Part shown: one piece after another, positions 1 through 10,200 of the stretch
Numbering within the stretch: position 1 is the stretch's first letter
Layout: every line of letters starts with the position of its first letter
From: Neostapfia colusana
Lineage: Eukaryota; Streptophyta; Magnoliopsida; Poales; Poaceae
DNA: 64,000 nucleotides
NCBI GenBank assembly: GCA_030760725.1
Contig: JASWHV010000012.1
Coordinates: 35,619,652 to 35,683,651 of the forward strand
Direction of reading: 5' to 3'
Translations under genes and position numbers: made by a program
Notes under the pieces: model-generated
Told to the model about the DNA's origin: nothing
The model's input: the letters and a program-made list of their open reading frames with translations, nothing else
Database searches by the model: none

Positions 1-1068
1 GCTAAAACTGATTTTTAAATGAATTTACATGATTTTTTTGAAGTTCTAGGGGCTAGATCAGAAGTTTCCGGGGCTAGCTCTTATTTTCCGAGAACCCCAG
101 GGGGTAGCGCGTAAGAATCCCGGCCTTTATAACGCGGGGCTGACGTGGACCGTCCGATTTAAAACAGACGGGTGAGATTATAACGTCGAACCGGTACGCG
201 GGGATTTAAATTCTACCGTGCGATTTAAAATAGACGGCGCACAAGCGGCCACGCCGCTCTGATCGAGCGCGGGCGGCGCTGCCCGGCGGCGCACGGCGGC
301 GGGAGGCGGCGATCTCGCCAGAGAGTTTCGGATCTTCGTCAATTCTTCCTAAAACTGTGATTTTATGGCATAGATCGGTGGAGGGGAGGTCGGGGATCTC
401 ACCTCGGGGGTTTTCTTGAGCTCGGAGGTCCTGGAAAGCGATCGGCGACGAGGTCCGAGGTGAATTCACGGCGAGGCTCGTCGGCGCTGTGTTTGAACCG
501 CAAACCACCGAGTTTTCTGCACCTGCGAGGTTCCCCGGAGGCGGTGGATCAAGGCCAGCGAGTTAGATCAGAATTCCCGAGCGTAGATCGAGCAGAATTC
601 GCCGGAGAAGCTCGGGTTCTTACCGGAGAGAAAAACGGCGGATCGTGGGAAAAAACGGGACGATGCCGGGGTTTTTATAGACGGGGGAGGGCAGCGTGTT
701 AGTTTAGATCGAGTTGGAATCCTCCGGAACCAGAATTCGGGCAGAAATCCGGTCGGTTAAGATTGCGGGCGCGCGGGGAAACAGTCCCGGGTTCGGACGA
801 GCGGGAGGTCGGGGATGACTGGTGGGTCCCGCCTGTCTGCGAGAGGGGGCGCGGGCGCGCGGCTGCGGGCTGGCGCGGGGTTTGGGTGGGCCGGCTGGTG
901 GGTTTCGGCCCACTGGCCGGGAAGGTTTGTTTTTTTCTTTTTCTTTTTCTTTTTCATTTCTGTTTTGAGTTTAATTTGAATTCCAGTTTGAATTTGAATT
1001 TTTGCAACACATGCAACACGTCCAAAATTTTTTAAATTCCCCTCTTGACAGGATTTTGGGGTGTTACA
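1..1068 (-). repeat. Element A: partial 3' LTR (D-type chromovirus family), minus strand
   Basis: This is the reverse complement of the first kilobase of the LTR seen at 35068 and 46370/57848. The LTR start (TGTAACACCCC on the minus strand) falls at 1068 and is preceded by a polypurine tract. The rest of the LTR lies left of the window. On the minus strand it includes a TATA box and an ATG-less open leader frame shared with H. Long track frames in it are copies of LTR leader sequence, not genes. Confidence 0.9.
672..679 (-). promoter_or_regulatory. LTR TATA box of element A
   Basis: The minus strand reads TATAAAAA about 390 bp into the LTR. The same box is at the same place in D's 3' LTR (35466-35473) and in H (57908-57915), which supports it as the core promoter of this family. 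Confidence 0.7.
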
Positions 1069-1217
1069 GCTTTACCCCCCTTAAAAGAAATCTCGTCCTC
1101 GAGATTGGTGTTTCTAAGAAAACAATTCCGGAAATTGTGCCTTAAGCTCATCCTCTCACTCCCAGGTGGCTTCCTCTTCTGAGTGATGCTTCCACTGCAC
1201 CTTGCACATCCTCTCGC

Positions 1218-1311
1218 TCCCTTCTTAGGACATATAACCTTGGAGGGAGGAATCTCCGTAGATCCCACCAAAATCAAGGATATACAGAAGTGGAAGACCC
1301 CTGAAAATGTC
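1218..1311 (+). other. Micro-inverted RT segment inside element A
   Basis: These ~94 bases match D 32830-32923 in plus orientation (GGISVDP...KWKTPENV), while both flanks match D in minus orientation. The right junction has about 2 bp of overlap (TC). It looks like a fill-in or template-switch scar inside a larger deletion. Confidence 0.8.
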
Positions 1312-1410
1312 ACACTTGCTCAACTTGGCATATAGTTGGTGTCCCCTCAGCTTCTGCAACACCAACCTTAGATGTTTCTCATGTTCCTCTTCATCTTTGG
1401 AGAAGACGAG

Positions 1411-1415
1411 AATGT
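1411..1415. repeat. Target-site duplication of element B, left copy
   Basis: AATGT lies immediately before B's 5' LTR and is repeated immediately after its 3' LTR at 15857-15861. The duplicated bases belong to A's RT coding sequence. Confidence 0.95.
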
Positions 1416-4233
1416 TGTAAAAGCCCAAGAAAAGGGACTTGCAAAAAATTTTCTTCACCTCACAACACCACAGTTTTTATTGTGGACACCTTAGGAAATA
1501 TTGTGAAGAGCAAGTAACCTCCATCAAAAGAATGATTAGAGGGGAAAGCCTTCACTTTCACAAAGTAGGGTTTCTACACATGAACATGAGAGGTTGAGCT
1601 CACCCCTAGAATTTAAAAAAAATCTTGGGAAGGTTCAGTCCAAAGCTCATGCAAATTCAACACTTTTTGAGGCACTTTTGGGTTGTTTCAAAAAGAGGCC
1701 AATTTGAATGTAAATTCAAATTGCAGCAACTTTCATCACCCAAATTCAAAAGTTAGCTTCATATCTACACTCAGCACATTTTTCTGAGTAAACCCACCAA
1801 TTTTCATCCCCATTGGAGTTCATCTTGTCAGGAGTAAAATTTGCCAGAATTCAAAACTGAATTTGAATTTCAGTTTAAATATGAAGCACATTTAACCAAA
1901 CAAAGTTTGAATTTGAGAATTCAAATTCAAACAAATACTTGGGGGTTAAGTCTCCCATTCAATTCTCAGTAGCTGGGATATTTACAAAAGAAAGGGGGAG
2001 AAAGATTTAGAGGGGAGAAGAGGGCCCACTGGTCATCCACCCTGGGGGGGGGGGGGGTAAACCGACTCGGGCGCGATGTCGAACACCCTGCGGCTGACAG
2101 CGCACGGGGTCGACCCCGTCCCAACGCAGCCACCGCGCCACCTCCTGCTCGGGGGGATGAGGGCGCCGGCTACAAAACCTGTGATCGCACCCTGGTCGGC
2201 AAGAATTCGCTCCCCATCCTCTCGGTTCCACTCGCTTACATCCGAAGCAGCTCACCCGGAGTCGCCGCCCTCTGATCGCCGGCGGCCGGACGGCACAGGC
2301 TTCCTCCTGCCCGACGCTCAACACAAGAAACGATCGCCACAAGGTGCTGGTTCTGCCTGCCCTTACCGTTCGGCATTTCATGCACCGTCGGGGGAGAATT
2401 TCTTCCGGGAACGCTTCGGTGTTCTTAAGGCCGAGCTCCCCCAAATCCCAAAATTCACGAGTACTGGCTTATCACCGGGCGTACCGAGCTAAACACACCA
2501 TCTACACCCTGCTACAACCACCTAGGATCGAAAACCAGCAAGAATCATGGGCTAGGGTTGCGGTTATCCAAGTTTTTCGAGCAACAGCCGATATCCGGCC
2601 TAGGTCGCCGACGAGGTCATAGTTGCAGCCGTTTTCACGGGGATCGGTACCCATATCCATGATCAGCAGGTGTCAGCGGAGCTCCCCGAGCAAACCGCAT
2701 CAAAAAAGGTGCAGGTGAGGCTGAGTTCGACGTCGCCGGTGAGCTACCGGCCGCTGTTGCCGTCGGGAGCCCTGTTCCGGCCGTTGTCAAACTCCGGGAA
2801 GGGCACCACCGTGTTCCCCAGGCCGGGATAGGCACAGGCGGCGAGAATCAGCAAGCTCCGAAGGCCGGAACCCCTCTCCGGCGAGAGCTCCGGCGAGCTC
2901 GGCGGCGGGATCGCGCGGGTGGCCGGAGGAGGACGAAGGGGTAGGCCCCACGCGTCAGCGGCTGGAGATAAAGGGGTGGGATTCTCTGTGGTCCGGGATC
3001 CAGTGCGGACGCGCGGGAAGGAGTCTGTGGCCCAGTGTGGCTCGGATCCAGCGGTCGACACGTGTACGTGGACCCACCCGCAGGATTTAAACATTTCTGA
3101 AATTTCCAGTTTTAGTGCAAACTTTAGAACCCCATAACTTTTGCTAGGAAGCTCCAAATTTAGTTATTCAAATTGGGTTGCATTCATCTTGCCTAGATCT
3201 GTCCATACATACAACCCAATTTGTATGAAACCCATTAATTAATTCTGGAAAATTCTTTAAAGCTTTTCAGCAAAAGAATTTTAGAGGGAGTTTGGTTCAT
3301 CCGAAAATCCCCAAATTTTGCCAGAATGTTCTTTAGGACATTAGTAAACCCGTGTAAAAGTTTCAGACCATTTGGAGTTGATTTGGTCAGAGCAATTCAA
3401 ATTGGAAGGTGCTGTGTTCATTTGAATACAGAAACATTTTCAGAGAATTTCCAAAACTTGGAAATTCAGTTCTGGGCAATTCTTAACCCCAAAAATGTTA
3501 GGAAAATTCAGGCAAACTCTATGAGCTATAATTGAAATTGTAGTTCATTAAGTTGAGCATGAACAGGGGTATTACCTCAGAATAAAATTCTTCCTTGCTG
3601 ATTTGCCAAGAGAATTATTGTGAGCAAACCACTCCATGAAAAGTGCTAATGTTTGGTCCAGAGAGTTTTCTTGTGACAAGGAACTCACACAAAAATTCTC
3701 AGCTCCATTGGACCTCTAGATCACCCCTGTCCTGTTTAACCACTTAAGGGATTAAGGTGGAAAAGGGGGGAAAACCACTTAGCATTTAACCATGTGATTA
3801 AGTCCAAGCCAAGCCAAACCACCAACACCAGTTCATCTTTAAATTCTTAAACAAAGTTCCAGGTGTTAGAGGCTGGTTATTAGAACTAATAGTAGAAGTC
3901 TTACTCTAAAACTCACATTTGCATCTAAATTAACATGTAGTATTTCATTAACGTGTAGCCGTTGAAGAAGAGACTCCGGAAGTGCTGGACTTCCTTCTTC
4001 CGGACGAGGAACTAACTACTGACCAGCAGCAACAAGGCAAGCCCCGGTTTGCATTAACCTTTTTATAAGTTTTACTTTGTGTACATGTGTCATATGAAGT
4101 ATGTATGTGCATTAGGTATAGGATGAATGAAACCCCACTTGCATAACCAAAGGTTCCTAAAAGAGTGAGGGTAATGTCAAGGACCTCGAGTAGACAGGCT
4201 ATGCTTAATGAGTCATAGGACTTCGGTACAAGT

Positions 4234-4254
4234 CGAGTAGTTGGAATCTACTCG
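4234..4254 (+). other. Conserved LTR hairpin CGAGTAG...CTACTCG (B 5' LTR)
   Basis: A 7-bp perfect stem with a 7-nt loop. The same hairpin is at 14671-14691 and 26312-26332, and in the diverged G LTR at 41432-41451 with a 9-bp stem. Confidence 0.55.
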
Positions 4255-5022
4255 CGAGATAGGCATTGGGACACACGGGTTCGGTTGAGTGATGTGAGAT
4301 CACTTTAGTAATAAAAATGAGACTAGGCAGGGGCTAGGGCGCAGCAAGAGTGAGTCTTGTGTGTGCAGCCCTGCCCGTGTCGATTGAGGACCGATCCGTG
4401 TGCAGCCCTGCTGAACAAGTATTGAACGTACCGAAGGCATATCGGATATATGGGCCCCGATAAACCGATGTAGCCTAAACCTCCGGGCGTCGAGGCATAG
4501 CACACCGATTTATAGGTGTAGGTTGAGGGCAGCAAGGTGGAAATCTGCCAACGGGCATAGAGAGATGCTCCGTGTGGGGAACCTCCTGCTCGTTTCGGTG
4601 CGACCGGTTCGACGCTTGGGCTGTTGGGTGAAAGGTTGTCCCGTACGACATCGAGTGAGCGTGCTGTGCAGCTCCACGGGTGGGCGTACGTGACGTGCTC
4701 TTTGGGTTTTCCCTGCAGGTGTATATCGAGTCGATTCGCCGTCCCTCGCGGTGACGAGTACCGCTTGTTCACTGCGTCACAACGTAGACTAATGGATGAA
4801 ATATGTTGATTCAATGATGCTGATTGATATAATTGTATTGCTACATGTGTGCCACCAAATACTGCTTACTAAATTTCAGATTTCATGAACTGTTAACTTG
4901 TTGCTAAAAGATGAACTAAGGATGAACTTGTAGGCGTGTCGTTTTGGCTGAAATGTTACTAACCTATGTCTTGGTATACCTCATGTAGAGTTTCATGCGT
5001 AGGTGAGTCGGTTAAGCCTTGC

Positions 5023-5038
5023 TGAGCCTTCGTGCTCA
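5023..5038 (+). other. Conserved pre-acceptor stem-loop (B 5' LTR)
   Basis: TGAGCCTTCGTGCTCA forms a 5-bp stem directly after CTTGC and shortly before the exon b acceptor. The D/H and I families have different bases at the same site but keep the pairing. Confidence 0.55.
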
Positions 5039-5421
5039 TGGTTGCTGCTTAAGTGTTTTTCAGGTGAGGAGCCACCCACGGACTCGGAGTACGAGTCCAC
5101 CGGCGAGGGTTACCCTCCGTCGGGGACCACGGCTGAGTGGGAGCCGTACACGCCGCGCTGAGCTGAGGAGTGCAGCTAGTGTGGGTTGCCCTAGGGCTGG
5201 GCAACCAACTTTTGCTAGATAGGCGGGCGTGAGTTGTGTAGTGTAGACTTCCGCTGTGTAACATAAACAATAGTTGTACTGAAGTTTGTACCTGTTTGTA
5301 CAGTTTCAGTTGTTTTTCCCATGTGATATATTATGTTCTTATGACGTGTGCTGTCGGGTGTCGCATCGCGTGGCACCACCCTCTGCGATCCTGGATGAGC
5401 GGATTCCGGTCCGCCACAGCC

Positions 5422-5433
5422 TGGTATCAGAGC
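5422..5433 (+). other. Primer-binding site, initiator tRNA-Met (B)
   Basis: TGGTATCAGAGC starts 3 bp after the LTR end, the usual sequence complementary to the 3' end of initiator tRNA-Met in plant LTR elements. Confidence 0.95.
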
Positions 5434-7264
5434 TGCAGTGGGGATAGCACAGTACTAAAGGACTGCATTATGGGAAAAACTTAGGTATACGGTGAGGATT
5501 CGGTAGTTGCCCAAGTAAGGACTATATTAGCATAGTTACTTAAAGTGGCAAAGACTAACTTATGTGTTATAATTCTGAATTTCAATTATGTAACGACACA
5601 CCTACGCTCTGGTAAGTATGGTAAGGAACGCCACCGAAAGCGGTTCAATTTCGGTTAGCTCCCCCTGACGAGGAACGTGGCTCAGGGATAGAGTCTCACA
5701 GCTTGGTGTGAGATGTCAATATGAATCTCTTGGACTCTTCATGTCCCTGAGTTCATATGAAACGCTGATCACTAGCGTGCATTAGGCAAGTAAGCGGAGA
5801 CCCCATCGCGTGGTCAGTAACGCGAGAGTGTGTTCGTTTGGAAATAGCCAAGGAGGACATACGCAGCGCTTGCCATCGGCGTGCCCTGCAGGGCAGTAGG
5901 TGGTATCCGTTGGGTTGATAACATTCCCAACCGTGACGACCCGTTCATGACATACTCGGGTTCCCCGTCGTGTGGTGTTGAAACACGATCACGTGCCTTG
6001 AGACGTGACTTAGCTCAAGGACGGCCGTATGACAATGATACGGACGTTTGTATTTACTTTTAAATATGGAACTGCCTGAAATGAACAACCTTTGAGTGCA
6101 CCATCATTGTGTGGTCTTCTGCAGGTACTAACCACGTATGTATCCGTGTAGAAAACGTGTGCGAGAGACCGTTTAGTGCCACACTCGAGACATATATGCC
6201 GGTATGATCCGGTTAGGATTTTCTTTTGTGAGGAACGTAGTACCGAGATATTGTAGGCATATGCATGAGTATAATGATAACAAAGAATTAAAATATATAG
6301 GTTCAACATTTAGGACCCTGGTTGGGTATAAGAATGGGATAGTGATGACTGTAGTTCCAAAAAGACGGAAAAACAGAGTGCTCTGTTTTGGGCAGCATGT
6401 TTGCTGATCTTCAACAGGGCGTAACTCACCGGTCTTTTAGCCCAGAGGGGGTGCTACATAGCTCTGGAAAGGTATTGAAGTACTATACAACTTTGTTATA
6501 GACTTCCAGAGCTGAAACTCACCTTAAGATGGCTTAAAGCCCAGAGAAATGTAAACTGTCCAGAACCAGGGCAGAGTAAAACATCCTCTGAACTGATCTG
6601 TTTTTCAAATATAACTCCCAGTAGAAAAATCAAAAGTTGTCATATAATACATCCTTAGAAAGAGTAGAAGATGTGTGACAACTTTGCAATTCAAAGTTTC
6701 TGAAGTTTCAGCACAGAATTTAGTGGAAATCAGGGTTGAAAACAGTCACTTCCAAGGGAGGTGCTGTTAAAATTCTTCCAGAAATTCTGCTAACTTTGAA
6801 TTAGCATAACTTTTTAATCAAAGCTGATCTGGGGGCAAATGAGTACTCGTTGGAAATATACTGAAGTTAACTTGAACTTTGGTATTTAACTTGAGTCATT
6901 AAGATGCACAGAACCAGATCAAAACTTGGAATAGGTAGAAACTGGTCATTCTGACAGAAGAATGACAGTTGAGCTCATTGGAGAGGGTGTTGTACCCTAA
7001 GGGTGGTATGCGTGATGACAACGCGATAGTAATGTCTCGTAGTGACCAAACCTAGTTATGTTGAGCTTCCAAAGTGGAGGTTCATCAAGTTGGATTAAAC
7101 TAGCTGGTGTTTGGTCTGGTAATGGTGTAGCTTGGCAAAGTTATTACACTATCTACTTACGAGATGTATCGCATGTTTTTCATTGTCATTATGTTTTACA
7201 CCTATTTCATTTAGACTGCATGCAAAATGTTGCGGGACTGATGTTTAATGTCGTGTGGTTGCAG
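5434..7264 (+). other. Element B untranslated leader
   Basis: A 1.8-kb leader between the primer site and gag. It holds a 14-nt perfect palindrome, TGCCCTGCAGGGCA, at 5882-5895 that C also keeps. The 60-codon frame at 5881-6063 also exists in C, but its differences are all non-synonymous, so it is probably not coding. The last bases before gag read GGTTGCAG, a possible 3' splice site. Confidence 0.7.
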
Positions 7265-10200
7265 ATGGTTCGTACTAGGACCACGCACGAGGTTGGTGGC
7301 TCTAGCCAACAGGGAGGTGATGACTCCCAGCCACCGGCCTACGACAGCACCCCGTAGCAGCAGCCACCACCGCTGCCTCCGCTTACTCTAGCGGATGTGA
7401 TAGCGGCATTGGTGGGAGGTCGTGAGGAGCAGACCGACCTGCTCCGCACGATCGTGCAGAATACGTCCCAGGCGGGAGGACGTCAAGAGCGAGGGCCTCG
7501 TGAGCCCCGCGAAGTGTCGTACTCGGATTTCATGAGTACGCACCCTCCAGTGTTCACCGAAGCTGAAGAACCACTTGAGGCTGACAACTGGCTGCGGACC
7601 ATCGAGTCCAAGTTCGGGCTGCTCCAGTGTACGGAGCGGCAGAAGACACTGTTCGCAGCACAGCAGCTCCACGGTGCCGCTGGTGCGTGGTGGGCGAATT
7701 ATGTCGCCTCACGTCCGGCTGGCCATGCCGTGGAATGGCAAGAGTTCCGGGAGGCGTTCCGCGCCTATCACATCCCTCCCGGAATAATGAAGAGAAAGTT
7801 CCAAGAATTTTTGGAACTGAAGCAGGGCGGGAGGAGTGCCCACGACTACTCCCGTGCCTTCAACCATCTGGCGCAGTATGCGTCAGACTACATCTCCACG
7901 GAGGAGAAGAAGAGGGAGCACTTCTATCGGGGGTTACACCCCGAAATGAAGACCCACCTCGTACAGTGGAACCGCAGCACATTCAACGACTTAGTCAATG
8001 CCGCCATCATGCAAGAGGACGCTCAGCGGGAGTTAGCAGCTGAGCAGAGGAAGCGCAGCGCTCCACCCAGCGGTGGGAGTGGCGCTCCCCAGAAGTACCG
8101 TATGGTGTATCGGACACCATCCGGGCAGCAGTGGCGTCCACCGGCGCGACCTCAGCAGTTCGGGGGACGTTCGTTCCAAGCACCCCCGTTCCGTCCGCCG
8201 ATGCCACCACCGAGACAGCAGCAGCAGCAGACGGTACCCCGGGCGTTTCAACCGCCGCAACGCGCCCCGGGTTTCCGTCCACCGATTAGCGGGGGACCAC
8301 CCCGTTTCACCTGCTTCACGTGTGGCCAGGCGGGCCACTTTGCGAAGGACTGTCCCCAGGGGCAGCAGAGCAGCCGGCAAGCCCAGCTCCAGGGCGGTGC
8401 TCGAGGCCGACCTCCGGTGAAGAAGGTTGGTCAGCGGACTGGAGGCGTCCGCAACCTCGACAATGAGGATGCCCCAGAGGGAGACAACGTGCTGGCGGGT
8501 ACGTTTACTCTCAACAATCAAGCCATCGTCATATTATTTGATTCTGGTGCAACCCACAGCTTTATAAGTGCATCCTATGTGGCTAAACATCAATTGCAAG
8601 TCTTCCCAACCGACTGCACTTATATGATCTGCTCACCGGGAGGGAAGATTTCAGCTAATATGATGATTCCAAAGGCACCTCTATGCTTAGGTGGGAAACT
8701 ATATCCCACCACCTTGATAATCCTTATGGGACAAAAGATTGATGCAATCTTAGGGATGTCATGGCTACAATACCATGGCGCTGTCCTAGAGACTCGGACA
8801 CGGACGGTTCACTTAAATTCTCCATTCCACCGTCCACATTCCATGGTATTAGACACACCAGTCCGGGAAGTTTTAGCAATTAATAATGCTGAAGTTCTCA
8901 AGTTAGAAGACTTCCCCGTAGTCCGGGAGTATCCTGATGTGTTCCCGGATGATCTCCCGGGCATGCCACCTGAGCGGGATGTCGAGTTCAAGATTGAACT
9001 TGCACCCGGGACTACGCCCATCTCACGGAGACCATACAGGATGGCTCCAAATGAGCTGGCGGAACTGAAAGAACAGCTCAATGATCTGTTGAGCAAGGGT
9101 TTCATTAGGCCGAGTTCCTCGCCTTGGGGATGCTCGGCGCTATTTGTAAAGAAGAAGTATGAAACCCTGAGGCTGTGTGTGGATTACCGGCCGCTCAACG
9201 CCGTCACCATCAAGAATAAGTACCCACTGCCCCGTATTGACATCTTGTTTGATCAACTTGTGGGGGCAAGTGTATTCTCAAAGATGGACCTTCGCTCTGG
9301 ATATCACGAGATTAAGATCCGGGCGGAGGATATCCCGAAGACGGCGTTCTCGACGAGATACGGCTTATACGAATATCTCGTCATGTCTTTTGGTCTCACA
9401 AATGCTCCAGCCCATTTCATGTATCTCATGAACTCGGTGTTCATGCCGGAGCTGGACAAGTTCGTGGTAGTGTTCATCGACGATATCTTGGTTTACTCCA
9501 AGACAGAAGCCGAGCATGCCGAACACCTACGGATCGTTCTTCAATGATTGCGAGACCACAAGCTCTACGCCAAGTTCAGCAAATGCGAATTTTGGATCAG
9601 CCAAGTGCCATTCTTGGGACATATCATCTCAGCTGAAGGCATTGCGGTTGACCCAAGCAAAATAGAGCAAGTGCTGAAATGGAAAGCTCCCACTTCAGTC
9701 CATGAAGTCAGAAGCTTCCTCGGGTTAGCGGGATACTACCGGAGGTTCATTCCGAGCTTCTCCAAGCTCGCTAAGCCGATGACAGAGTTGCTGAAGAAAG
9801 GGACAAAATATGTTTGGAACACGGCGTGTGAAGGAGCGTTCCGAACACTGGTGAAGCATCTCACAACAGCCCCGGTATTAGCTCAGCCGGATACAACAAA
9901 GCCCTTCGACGTGTATTGTGACGCGTCTGGTATTGGGCTCGGCTGCGTGTTGATGCAGGAAGGGCGTGTGGTCGCTTATGGCTCACGCCAACTTCGGAAC
10001 CATGAGCAGCACTACCCGACTCACGATCTTGAACTTGCTGCCGTGGTGTTGGCGCTGAAAATGTGGAGGCACTATCTCCTGGGGAATTTGGTGCATCTCT
10101 ACACCGACCACAAGAGCTTGAAATACATTTTCACCCAGAAGGAGCTGAACATGAGGCAGAGGAGGTGGTTAGAACTGATCAAAGATTATGAGATTGAGAT

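Larger units (their letters stand above)
1069..1415 (-). pseudogene. Element A: rearranged pol remnant (chromodomain end and RT piece)
   Basis: Next to the LTR is a purine-rich tract, then the C-terminal chromodomain region of integrase on the minus strand (about 1095-1210), matching D near 34900-35040. After an inverted stretch, a reverse-transcriptase piece follows (about 1312-1410; DEEEHEKHLRLVLQKLR is readable on the minus strand). RNase H and most of integrase are deleted. The RT frame is cut by the insertion of element B and resumes at 15857. The whole copy is non-functional. Confidence 0.85.
3959..5161 (+). other. Candidate spliced acidic mini-ORF in B 5' LTR (exons 3959-4036 and 5064-5161)
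   Basis: Exon a follows an AG acceptor (GTGTAG) and ends CAACAAG before a GC-type donor (GCAAGC). Exon b follows TTTTTCAG. Joined in phase 1 the frame runs through ETPEVLDFLLP and SEYESTGEG to a TGA at 5159-5161. There is no ATG in either exon, so a start would have to lie in an upstream exon or be non-AUG. Against C's 3' LTR, exon a shows about seven synonymous and four non-synonymous codon changes. The coding reading is inference. Confidence 0.4.
1416..5418 (+). repeat. Element B 5' LTR
   Basis: It begins TGTAAAAGCCC and ends CCGCCACA. An AT-rich start is followed by a GC-rich block (about 2000-3080) with a run of 14 G at 2044-2057, then AT-rich intron-like sequence, two exon-like acidic segments (3959-4036, 5064-5161), hairpins at 4234 and 5023, and a 3'UTR-like TTGTA-rich tail. 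I cannot place its TATA box with confidence. Confidence 0.95.

Noticed and set aside
206..508. Open frame after the LTR TATA box in A and H (SNTAPTSLAVNSPRTSSP) as a gene
   Set aside because: It has no ATG and carries a stop in D. It may be a transcribed leader exon, so it is mentioned with the LTRs and not called a CDS.
2007..2444. 145-codon minus-strand frame in B LTR, repeated at 12449-12886
   Set aside because: It lies in GC-rich LTR sequence where long open frames arise easily, and it is antisense to the likely transcript; it is disrupted in C.
5881..6063. 60-codon frame in the B leader, also present in C (17676-17858)
   Set aside because: The five differences I can see are all amino-acid changing, so there is no sign of selection on protein; it is probably conserved only as leader RNA.
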